Below, piece after piece: positions 50,201-60,394 of a DNA stretch of 64,000 nucleotides (positions are counted from its first letter, which is position 1; each line of letters starts with the position of its first letter). Both the position numbers and the translations under genes were made by a program. Under the pieces are notes generated by a model, which was not told where the DNA came from, made no database searches, and was given only the letters and a program-made list of their open reading frames with translations. The stretch comes from Paragonimus skrjabini miyazakii. Taxonomy: Eukaryota; Platyhelminthes; Trematoda; Plagiorchiida; Troglotrematidae. The stretch lies in contig JTDE01000026.1 in the NCBI GenBank assembly GCA_014338405.1, positions 297,978-361,977 on the forward strand, read 5' to 3'.

Positions 50201-52067
50201 TCGATGGTGTTCACATTCTGCCAGCTCATCGTTGATTTTCAGTTCACTGAAGATCCAATAGATTGATAAAATCGACATTTAACCACAATGGCTGCATAAG
50301 TTAAGCTTTGCTTGATTTCCTACTTGAAGGTTGGCAAAAAGAACTTAGGTGAACAGTGTGCGTGCGATACGTCATCAATGTAGTTTGTCCATTCGGGTGT
50401 TAAGTTCAGGTTGTCGATAAGGAGGTTGGATAAACTGGTTTGAAGACAAGAATTCAAAGGTAACATTTTGTGGACACATGTAACAATATGTTTGGCACCT
50501 CATTCTCATCAGCCAGTCAGTAATCTCTGCCTCCGTTGAAAATCAAGCTCTTAATTTCCTTTCAGTAAAATTGTCAACCGTCATGGAAACTTTTATTGCA
50601 GATGAAAAAATAAAAGGCTTGAGTTTCAAGCAAAGGAACCTACCTCAATCTCATTCAGAACTGCATTAACCCGACCGATAGTGAACGATGCTCACTGAAT
50701 ACTAACTGTCTGTTTGTCCATCACGAGGTATATATCGAGGTCAATACGGCAAAAACCATTCACGGTACTGATGACTTCAAGCATCTATAGTGTTCCACGG
50801 TCATACTGATCAACTGTCGAAACTGACTGAAAACGAGTTGATCGATAATTCTTGCTTGAGACGAGCGTGGACGAGAGAATTCTGTCGTGCCGACATTGTC
50901 CTTCAAGAGTTACACTCCTACTTTCTTGTTAGTCTCATAAGTACAATTGGTAAGTATGTAAGTAAACGATTAAAGCCTTGGTTTGTATCTTCTGTTTACT
51001 ACTTAAACGATTCCAGCTGACATTACTAGTTTTGAATTATACGTTATTTTACATAAATCGAGCCAAAGTAGTTATTTGAGTGCAAATGCTGGAATTAACT
51101 GCGAGTGGTATTCATTGCAGTTCATTGAACCACAGAAAATGTCAAACCTAGGTAGTTTTTAGCGCGATTTCGCACTTTGGACATAGTAGGTTATCAAACG
51201 GAAAGTACATCCGTCGTTTCAGTCATTGTGTTTAGTTTCACCACAAAATCTTAATAATAGTTTTAAAAACCAAAACCAGAATAACAGCAGAGTTCACCGA
51301 TAAACACTCGCTATGCTGAGTTATTCATACAAAATAAATTTTCTCAAGCAGTTAATATTGTGCGCTTAATGCTATAAACATTTGCTGTGACATTTCAGCA
51401 ACAACATAGATTCTGTCGTTCAGGCTTTTGTGCAAGCAAAAATGACACTTGGCAGAAATCGCATTGTCCCTCTGAAAATAATAGAACTTCCCGTTCAATC
51501 TGTATCCCAAGGGTGACAGAAAAAGTAGGTTACAAAAAACTACACTTTTGAGTCTGGCTCATTAAAGACAAACAAACACGGAAGTGGATAGACGTACGTG
51601 CATATTTACGTAAAGACAACAACCAATACTTTCTTGTCTAGTACAATGGTATCAGACGCTCACAAAATGTTGTACTCAGGACTTGTGGGAGAACCTGTTT
51701 GCCGTTTATTGATTATCAATTTCATAATAGCTAGAAAGTTTTACGACTTGAAATGTATATTATATATATATTAATATGAAAAGTAAAGTGTTTAAAAATG
51801 TATTGGACCGAAAATTATACAGTCGTTCTTTCCGCCAGTGGGAAACCACTTGACGCCCAGATTTTGACAAATGGACCGCTACGTAATTAGTGGTTTTGTT
51901 GTAAAGGTCACAAATGATACAAGCGTAATGTCAAACAGCCGCGTTAGTCTATATCCCTGTGCTTATTTGAAATAATCTTGTAATTGCCATTCATTCTCCG
52001 GTTTATTTGGTGGATGTCGAATACACATTAGTGTGATTTGGTAACGAAGCCTTACTGTAAACATTCC
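47280..52067. other. No recognised feature
   Basis: AT-rich intronic sequence. Overlapping 70-90 codon frames on both strands around 49200-49640 have no recognised domain. Confidence 0.45.
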
Positions 52068-52150
52068 TGGCATCTACCGTGGCTTAGTGATTAAAGTGGT
52101 AGAACCCATGCTGCTTGAAAGCATGCGATTCTTTTTGCTGATTTGAACGC
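52068..52150 (+). repeat. Possible tRNA-like SINE fragment
   Basis: Seen: CCGTGGCTTAGTGATTAAAG resembles a tRNA D-arm with box A, followed by CATGCTGCTTGAAAGCATG, which can form a short stem. A decayed box B may be TTTGAACGCG. No partner copy in the window supports it. Confidence 0.33.
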
Positions 52151-54151
52151 GAATTTTTCAACTCTATGGCTTCTTAATTAGCGAGTTTGTCATACTGCTC
52201 ACTAATAATTATACAGTTGTTTCTTGTATTCTGAGCAGTGTGATAGTTTATTTTGATGGTACCAGGTATCACAAGTGATATTGTATGGATATGCGTTATC
52301 AAATGAGAATGACAACCAGCTATCTATTTTTGTTTTTCTTCGTTTCAATCCTGATCGTTGTAAGCTTGATAAAAGCAGTATTTTATCACTTTTGCTCCCA
52401 AAGCTCCTTCAAAAATTGTTCGCCGTGTTATACTATACTTTAGAATTTAAAAACATAGCTATCTGAAAATTGTGTCTATGAAGCAGCAAAAAGTTTTTCG
52501 GACTCAGTTTTAACTGTTGTTTGTTTACAAGAGATGAACAGTCACCTCACTGCTTTTTTTTGTAAATATAGGCAACATAACAAAAACTACTGACTTATTC
52601 ATAAGTAAATTGATTGTTATTTTAGACACTTCAAAAGAAAAACCCTAATTTCAAACGACAAGTTGTCAAGATCAACAATCTAGTCGTTGTAGTCATTAAT
52701 TAAAAATAACGGTTTGTCCGACGAGATTCCTTGCGGCAAATTAAAACTGATTTACGTTAATTTGGTTGTTGTGTTGTGACACAAACGAGTAAACAAACTT
52801 TTTGAGAACCTGTTTGAAATGAACTCAAACACACAACCACAACAACTACTACTAGCAGAACTGTAAATGAGTACCGTTTGGCCATCCGATTTACAAGTAT
52901 ACATTTGGTTTGACTGTACTCAACGTTCATTTCATGAGGAGTGTTCAATTTTATATTCGCGAGGTTTTATTGGAAATATCATAGCTCATACCTCACGTAA
53001 TTCAGTTTTTATTTGAATAGAATTTATTGATCTATTCAACCATTTGGGATTTGGTTTACTGGGCAAGTATATCGGAAACCATTACAATTAACTTATATAA
53101 ACTTACAAAACAGACAGAATACTGACCTAACAGTGTTGTCCTATGAAAATTTTCTGCCGTTCTTTATTGTTCAGACAGACACAGCGTGTCAGCTGACTCC
53201 AGCTATAAACCAAGTTTCTTTTGCGAGTGTGTGTGTTATTGAATTGTACTACACTGCCTGTATGTAATTACGAGGCTAGTGTAAGACAATGGAGACTTTA
53301 TTGACAGATTGTTTAATGTCTAAAACCAAAGTAAAATAACAGATTTATGAATCATGATTATTCCTAAAACACCACACCTTTAGGTGGTCTACTGTCCCAG
53401 CCAGGATAGAATCCGGGATCAAGTTGAGCAAAGTTAATCGATAATCTACTAATCTCCTCCACCAGTACCTAATCTTGGACCCAAGTTTTACTATTTTCTA
53501 CGTTTTCGATAGCCACCTGCATGTCAACATTCGCTAACGTAACTGTTAAAAGTGCGAATAGTCGTGATTTTCAAACTAACCGGTATTTCCAAATCCGGAC
53601 TGAAAGATTCTTGCGAACTGGTACCATTTTTAGCTTACATTTGGCTTAGGCATCAGGATTGTGAATCATTTGTTTGATTGTTCACATCTTTGTTTGACGC
53701 TCACTATGAATGTGCGGTTGTATGCGCATAGGTATTGTCAAACCAGTAAACTCGTTACCTTGGCATTCTGTGTTGGGTCTACCGTAAGTCGGAAATTTTC
53801 ATATAGAAACCTTATTCCTGGCGTGTGCAATTACTTTCGTTGGGAAAGCTATGGTTTCTGAGCAATATTGAGCTCATATTTGAATCAGTCTACTGTTGAA
53901 GCTACTCTGTCGCAATTGCATTACTTAACGTATCCTTTCAGGTCACACCTTTTTCCGATGTATACCAGATCAACGATGAGCAGGTCAAACCAATCAGACG
54001 TCCAGTGTTGACTCTGAAGCTACGGCTTGTTACTCAATCAAACGTGTCTAGTATTTGAGTGGAATCTTTCTTCAGGGTTTACATTTCAATGTGTATTTAA
54101 GTTGAATGTAAACTACACAGCCCCTACGTCATATGCTTCTTCTTGAGTTGA

Positions 54152-54153
<2 letters not shown>
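52151..54153. other. No recognised gene
   Basis: AT-rich intronic sequence. On the minus strand near 54078-54030 the string CTGAAGAAAGATTCC...GACACGTTTGATTGAG is loosely like the hammerhead core and stem III seen elsewhere, with GACAC in place of GAAAC. Confidence 0.4.

Positions 54154-54201
<48 letters not shown>
54154..54201. repeat. (AT)24 microsatellite
   Basis: A perfect run of 24 AT units, 48 bases long, the longest simple repeat in the window. It lies inside intron 2 and is likely length-variable between individuals and in assembly. Confidence 0.97.
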
Positions 54202-54204
<3 letters not shown>

Positions 54205-56055
54205 TTGTACAAATACCAGCGGTTAATGAGATTCTGTTAAAACTATTTTTTATTTCCCTGCTTTTTTCCATGCTTCAGAGGAAGTCCCCGTTACTGTAGG
54301 AAACGGTTAACAAAAACAACTCCACGGTTATGAATGTTACGTTTTTTTAAATGAGGAATTATCCTTCCGGTCAAGTAACGCTAAGCAATAGACTTGGATA
54401 TGACTACTAGTAGAACGCAACTGGTTTGTTAGCATTGTTCAAGCTTTGTACGAAGTCAGTGAAATTGTGAGTAGCTGGATCCTTTCGCAGAAACATCTGG
54501 GGCGGAATTCAACTTACGATCAATGGAATTATGAAATTACGACCTGTTTTCAAATGAAGACAGAAGCCCATCTCTAGTGTTAATATTGATCTCAACGTAC
54601 AAATCGGAAGCTTCTATTTCAATCCAAATTCAATAACAATACTCTGTTTTGTGCTCCAATTAACGTACGATAATCAATGTTACGTCGGAAATATACTTTC
54701 GTGCTTTGATATTTATTCATTCTGAATATAATGATTATGTCAGCTTGTATAACGGTTCCATCGTTAGCGAATTTATTGCGTTTGCATTAATGACACTTCA
54801 GTACGACCCATTCACAATGTGAATTACAGATTGCAGATATAAGGAATACATGAGCGACAGCGAGATGTTTAACTCTCATATGAATGTACCTCGCTAAAAT
54901 AAGATAGTAAATGGTTTGGTATAGATTTTTAATTAATATCTCATCCATGGATCTTTTGTGTACATCATATAGATACAATTTCTTCTCGAAAGCAATTGCA
55001 GTACGGAATGATGGTAGGTGAAGACATTAAAATTAAAGGTTGTAGATCGGTGCAGGTCACTTTCTGGCTTGAATTCCCCCAAACTCAGTTCCTTTAGTTA
55101 CGAGACCAGTTCCTGTCAGAATGTGTGTAGTTCTAACATATCTACGGTGAAATCCATAAAAATACATGTAACTTTACAGTGAGAGGCTTAACGACGATTT
55201 CACAAAAGAACGAGTGACATCAGTTCATTGATCCAAGAACTCAGCAGATCATGACCATTACCTGAGTGAACCATTGGAAAAATAGCTCACGGATGTTACG
55301 TTACAACCTTCACATTTTTCATATGTGGTATAACTTGATTAGCCTGACGATGGCTGTTAAATCGAAGGCAACATCACTTTTTTGTTGTCAGTTCATTTTG
55401 GATAGTTTTGTTTATCAAAAGTATTTACGGGAAATCGGATTTACATTTTGGTCTAAAACGTGGTTCTTCTGAGTTGGTACAGTATTGATTTAGTGTAAAT
55501 TCTTTTGTTTATTAATAGTACATTTTAAAACGTTGTAAGTTGCATTCCAGTTTTTTAAAATTTCCAATCTATCAAAATTTACGCTTACAAGTTAACGCAT
55601 GTTTGCATATATGGTACGTATAACTTTTCTGGCTGAGTAGCACGTAAGCCTGTTAAATTTCCAGCTATATTAAATTTCGGTCAGACATCATAGACAATTG
55701 AGACCAACTCGTTCCCGCAAGAACAGTTCTAACTTAGTCTTTGTATTGTCAACGAAACCATGGTGATGGACGCGTCTGCAGTATCACGAGGTTGTTAGTG
55801 TTTTGCAATCCTGTGTTTCAGGGTTGGGTTTGATAATGTTTGCTTTAAAAATCTACAGAACTCACAAAAGAACGCAGTAAGAAATGCTTTTGAATAAGTA
55901 GTAGTCATCTGAGACATGTTTTCAAAATTGGGGATACGTTTAAATTAGAGTCACATTTTACAGCATGAGACAACAGCTATAATGTTAAACAAAAACATGC
56001 TAACCAAACGTCTTGACTCAGAGTTGCCGTCATCGCATAATTCGTTACTCTGAAG
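54202..56055. other. No recognised feature
   Basis: AT-rich intronic sequence with no repeat family or coding signal that I recognise. Confidence 0.45.
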
Positions 56056-56059
56056 ACCG

Positions 56060-56250
56060 TAGTCGGTTTTCGGTTGTCCGCCAAAGTTGACACTATGATT
56101 GCAAACGTTCATCACGAAACCAGTAGACATCTTCAGTTCGTAAGGTTTTGAACGTATAAAAATGAGCGTCGTGGTTGACGAAGTTAGAGGAACGTCCGTT
56201 GTTATATATAATGTTTGGATGACCTTTTGACCTTAAGTGTGATTGGCCGA
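56060..56250 (-). repeat. Penelope terminal repeat with decayed hammerhead-like motif
   Basis: Seen on the minus strand: AAGGTCAAAAGGTCATCC, TTATATATAA, then CTGAAGA (56136-56130, fits CUGANGA), TGTCTAC, TGGTTTCGTGAT, GAACG (56110-56106, one A short of GAAACG) and TTTGCAATC. The order matches the terminal repeats at 42.85 and 45.6 kb, including the AAAAGGTCA string also present left of the 42.85-kb repeat. Stem II is no longer paired, so this copy should be inactive. It lies downstream, in the minus sense, of the GIY-YIG remnant at 57.25-57.5 kb. Confidence 0.58.
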
Positions 56251-57240
56251 TTGCTTCTGCCCTCAATCTGGATTAATTATTATGTACACTGGCAGAGGCT
56301 ATAGTGTTCAAGCAGATAAAACCCGCTTTATCTCAAAGGCTATACGGTACTGACATTTGCTATCACATTATGCGGTTGAAAAAAATAGCTATCACGTTGT
56401 AGTTTGTACCACTAGAACGGTAGTCCGACCTTTGCAAAGGAGAACCGGTGACGTTTGTAATTTCCATACAGTGGGAAGGACTGAATCACAGCTGATTGTG
56501 TCGTCTGCTCTACGCTCAAGACCACATAACTGCTACCGTCGGTTGTCACCGACTTAACAACACACAGATGCTGTCACTTCTGAACCGTCAACAGAACTAA
56601 CTTGGCGGAGTATACTCTGCATTGTACGGATACTCAGCAATAAGGAATTCCTTGATTAGACCACGGCGAGTCAAGACTAGAATAATTATGGGCTTCACAA
56701 CGTCTCAGTCTTTTGAATATTTAAAGGAGAAAAATTACAGAATACATGTTTCACACAAGGCAATTATCGAATGGCAAATGTTCGCACGTTTGACACGCCT
56801 TGTGTAAAATGGTTTCCGGGACAATGGATTGGTTTGTGGGTCACCCGAGGTCACAGCCTGGAGAGCCCAGTTGCGGACAGGGCCGGACAGTTGTGTGTGT
56901 GCGTGCATGTGCGCGAGTAGAATATTCGAGATTAGTCGGGGGAAAGGAATACGGCAGGCCCTCCCCGCGTGATGTCAATGCGATCCGCCCAGCAGATCGT
57001 GAAAGGCCGCTGAGTGTTTCAAATCATCCGATCGATTTACCGACTGTGGCGTATTTGCGGTGAACATAGCTTCTACCAGTTAGCGTTCTTTGTTTTGAAA
57101 ACCACTTTTTAAAGCAGTCGAAAGGTCAAAAACAACTTGATGTTGGTTGAAGATATGCGGTTGCAGCAAAAACTTACTCGTGTTCTAATTTCCTGGGTTG
57201 CTGAATCTCGTCAGGAGGTTTCTTGTTACACCCTGCTTGT
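56251..57240. other. Unclassified sequence with a GC-rich island at about 56815-57060
   Basis: Between a Penelope terminal repeat and a GIY-YIG remnant lies about 1 kb, longer than the ~450 bases found at this place in the 43-45 kb copy. It includes a GC-rich island at about 56815-57060 with a short GT-rich run (GTTGTGTGTGTGCGTGCATG) and an 87-codon open frame. I recognise no protein or repeat in it. It may be a separate insertion into the Penelope remnant. Confidence 0.4.
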
Positions 57241-57505
57241 TAATTATTGCGCACTTACAGCTGACCGGCAAGTTGCCAGATGTGAAGACCTTGATAATCT
57301 ATGCACTTGATTCGATATACACAATCTGACCGTCGTAGAACAGGTCGTTTGTCCTTCAATTGGATTAACTTGCTGTTTACCATATTTGTGACTTGATGTT
57401 GTACGGTTTGAGGATCCGTTGGCTTCATTTCGTACGGAGTAACAAGCACATGTCAACCCCGGTGATGTGAAACACAAAACTGTATTGGGACACGTTGACA
57501 AGTCT
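57241..57505 (-). mobile_element. Penelope-like element fragment (GIY-YIG endonuclease region)
   Basis: Seen on the minus strand: a frame running 57449-57255 contains LVTPYEMKPTDPQTVQHQV, LKDKRPVLRRSDCVYRIKC and IDYQGLHIWQLAGQL. It resembles the Penelope region that ends in HPKDKxP...GVVYRIKCxDCxxxYVGQTGRQL, the cysteine pair and GIY-YIG entry. The first Cys (YRIKC) is kept, the second is Tyr, and a small frameshift disrupts the YxGQTGR part. No reverse transcriptase was seen to its right; exon 3 of the tolloid-like gene lies about 470 bases away. Confidence 0.6.
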
Positions 57506-57970
57506 TCATACGAAATTGATATTTACGCACCTCTCGTATCAGCACTAAAATAAATACGTCGTTCTTACAGACCAATCGATATGGTCAGCTCCAACGATAA
57601 CATTTCACTACTTTTGTCTACTTGTTTATGCCATAAGTTCTTGTGTGAATATCAACCAAGCAGGTTTAAAGTTGAGATTGTCTTGCGCTACCAGCTTAAT
57701 ATGCGACTTGAGTCTCCACTTAAATAAATATTTTTCACTAGTATTGTTTTAGTCATAATTAACAGACACTTCGTAAACGTTCAGCACCGGTTACATTGAA
57801 TAACAACTATCCTGTTGAGAAAGAAATGTCCGATCCGCTTCATGTAGAAACATTAGATCAGAATTTCATGTTCATTTATGACCAAGTTGGATATCTAAAA
57901 TTCGTGCATATTTTGTTCCTACCTGACATAACTACAGTATTGAAATCTTTGATTCATGTCACATTTTCAG

Positions 57971-58410
57971 AGATCTTAGACGAAAACGCCAACAAAACCA
58001 GAGACGATTATGGGGACGAAAGTTTCGAAGACGAACAAGGCGTATACAACAATTCAATCACAAGCGTTCGAACACTCGAGAAAAAGAACACAAATCAATG
58101 AATATCCGGTCACTGACGCCCGATCACCGTAGAAAGTATAAACGTTTATTATTACGATTTCAAATGATTAGAAAAAAACTTAGAGAAATGCAACAAAAGC
58201 ATAGGCTGTCACGTTGGCATTTGGCTGGTAAATCGAGTCATCAGGCTGTCCGTGCTCCACAGCTCGTTCGTAAGACAATTCGGTACCAAAATGACTTCGT
58301 TCCCGTACAGTCGAAACGCACGCGTCGAACCAAGCGAGCAGCCACCGCCTACGTATCACGGACGTGGCCAAACGGAGTAATTCCCTACATAATTGAAGCT
58401 AATTTTTCCA
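57971..58410 (+). CDS. tld: Tolloid/BMP1-like metalloprotease, exon 3 (basic prodomain, furin site, start of astacin domain)
   Basis: Seen: a 440-base exon between TCACATTTTCAG and the donor GTAAGT (58411). One base completes the exon 2 codon (CA|A, Gln) and one base is left over at the end. The first ~70 residues are strikingly Arg/Lys-rich (LRRKRQQNQRR, KFRRRTRR, DHRRKYKRLLL). They run into RTRRTKR (58317-58337), a furin-type RXKR site, then AATAYVSRTWPNG and VIPYIIEANFS. Vertebrate BMP1 has the same order: RSRRAATS, RVWPDGVIPFVI, GNF. Known: furin removes the prodomain at RXXR before AAT, exposing the astacin zinc protease. The zinc motif HExxHxxGFxHE is not in this exon and was not found to 64000. 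The RAAT...WPxGVIPY signature plus GDIAL in exon 2 separates it from other astacins. Confidence 0.93.
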
Positions 58411-60394
58411 GTAAGTATGGTAGATGAATCCTTTTTTCCGGAGTCTGATTATAGCTAGCACAGCCAAATTTATCTAACACTGTTGCATTGATGATTGATA
58501 TGATTGAAATATCAAATGGAAACCCCTTCGAAATTGGTTACAATTTTCATGTTCTAACCTTTACTTTATATATGAAATGTTCAAAGTAAAATAAATCAAA
58601 TCTCAGATCGATTTACAACACTCCGTTGTATCATGAGTCTAATATCTCACAGTTTGCAAAACAATGTGCTTGGGTTAAATAATCTGATCTTTTTGTAGTC
58701 ATTCAACTCAAATAACTGACCTCAAACTAATCATGACCGGTTTGTTTTTCATAAAAGATCAATCCACTCTGAATGTACTCTTGAGCATTATATTGAGGTG
58801 CGGTCAAACTAACAAATACTCATTGATTTGCTTATCTCAGTGTCAACTTAGAAAACGTAATTTTTAGGGGCCTGACCTGAACAGCATCTCTGTTTTGGAG
58901 TATTATAAACGTTTTCCGATATAGATTTACTATAGCTTTTAGATTAGTGGTCAGTACCCTTCACTTATACTTTAAAATGATAAGTTGTCGGCACTGAAGT
59001 TGCACAATTTTCTCCAGAGGCAACCAATTTTTTAAGTCACCAAATTTTAATTGTGTATTTTTCCGGAGCTTGTTTAATATATCTGTTTGATGAGTCTGTG
59101 CGACAGTCTAATAGAAGTCATGGCTTTACGTAGTCTATCGGGGTTGTTATAAACATCTTGATTCGGGCAGAACAAGACGGACTATTGAGGGTTCACTTAG
59201 ATAAACCTGGTTCTGTATATACATAATTGATGGTTAGCAAATTATAAAACTTACAACGAAGTGAACTCTGAGTACAGAATTTATCCGTCAGCAAGTATCA
59301 GTCAATAGTGCTGTGGCGTTAACAATCAATGGAGCGATACAAAGCACACAAAAGGGAGAGTTCAAGTGAGAGTTCGTATTACCAAGTCAGAGTATGTTAC
59401 GTGTAAAAATGTGAGAAATATTCGGTCAGTATTTAATTTAATCAACAAATGAGGATATATATGAAGGACCTATAGTACGATAATTCGACCAATTGGGTAT
59501 AGGAGCAGTTGGGATTGACTTTATGCAAACCGCTGGTGGTGGTCGCGTAGCTGTGCGGTAAGGCAGCTGGGTCGGGTGTGAAGATTCGATGGTTCCGGCC
59601 TCCTGTGGACGTCTTGCCATCGACCTCAAACTGTCATCTGTAGTAATCCGAAAATGAATTTCACTTATTCTGACCAAAGTCAATATACCGGAAACAAAAG
59701 TGTTTACAGGAGCAGTCAAGTGCAATCTTAAACTACAAGGTACTGGCTTAACTCATCCGTTTGGCGTTATTTTGTGAGAGCATATCAAGTTTTAGGCTAG
59801 CTGAACTTGGAAGGTAACCTGGATAGACCAAGCCAGTGGACAACCACTAGTTGGAATCTGTAGCAAATTACCGTTATCCGTCGACTTAAGAGTTGGACTG
59901 TAAAATAAGGTAAGTGTAAGAAAGAACAATATAGAAACAATAAACGCAACAAGCAATAATAAAATATACGTTCATCAATTTTGGATAGATAATGAGAAAA
60001 CTTTCGTTGGTCCATATGATAGGGTATAAACAAACAAACAAATGGGTTAAGCCATTCGAACTACGAGTCACTGATCATTGCGATGAGCGGCCAAGAAGTT
60101 CGCTCACTATCAGGTCACAGGGGTCAAGGTTGAGGTCAAGGATATGTGACTTTTGGCCATGACAGTTACAGGGTTTATCATCATCATAGATAGTAATACA
60201 TCAGTGGTTCACACGGACGTTGAACAGCCCCACAACCATGAGGAAGAAAGAAACAAACCTTGGAGAGGAAGAAAAAGAAAAAAGAGGGATACGGGAAGGG
60301 ACCTGATTGTTAAAAATAGCCATATTCAATGTTCAAACATACATCAGGAGGCTTACATCTTGTAAACAAGCAACCAAACTGTAAGTGAAAGTAA
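58411..60394. other. Start of intron 3; possible tRNA-like fragment at 59533-59610
   Basis: The intron begins with GTAAGT and extends beyond the window. I looked for the next astacin exon (HWE...TCVxF, or HELGH) and saw none here. At about 59538-59610 GGTCGCGTAGCTGTGCGG followed by GAAGATTCGATGGTTCC has weak tRNA-like box A and box B spacing, so it may be a SINE remnant. Confidence 0.5.

Larger units (their letters stand above)
38885..57970 (+). other. Intron 2 of the tolloid-like gene
   Basis: The 19.1-kb intron is bounded by a GTAAGT donor and the acceptor TCACATTTTCAG. Exons on both sides join in phase (CA|A, Gln). It holds the Penelope element at 43.3-45.5 kb with its inverted terminal repeats, a palindromic-armed repeat at 46.85 kb, an (AT)24 microsatellite and a minus-strand Penelope remnant near its 3' end. 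I saw no further exons. Confidence 0.8.
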
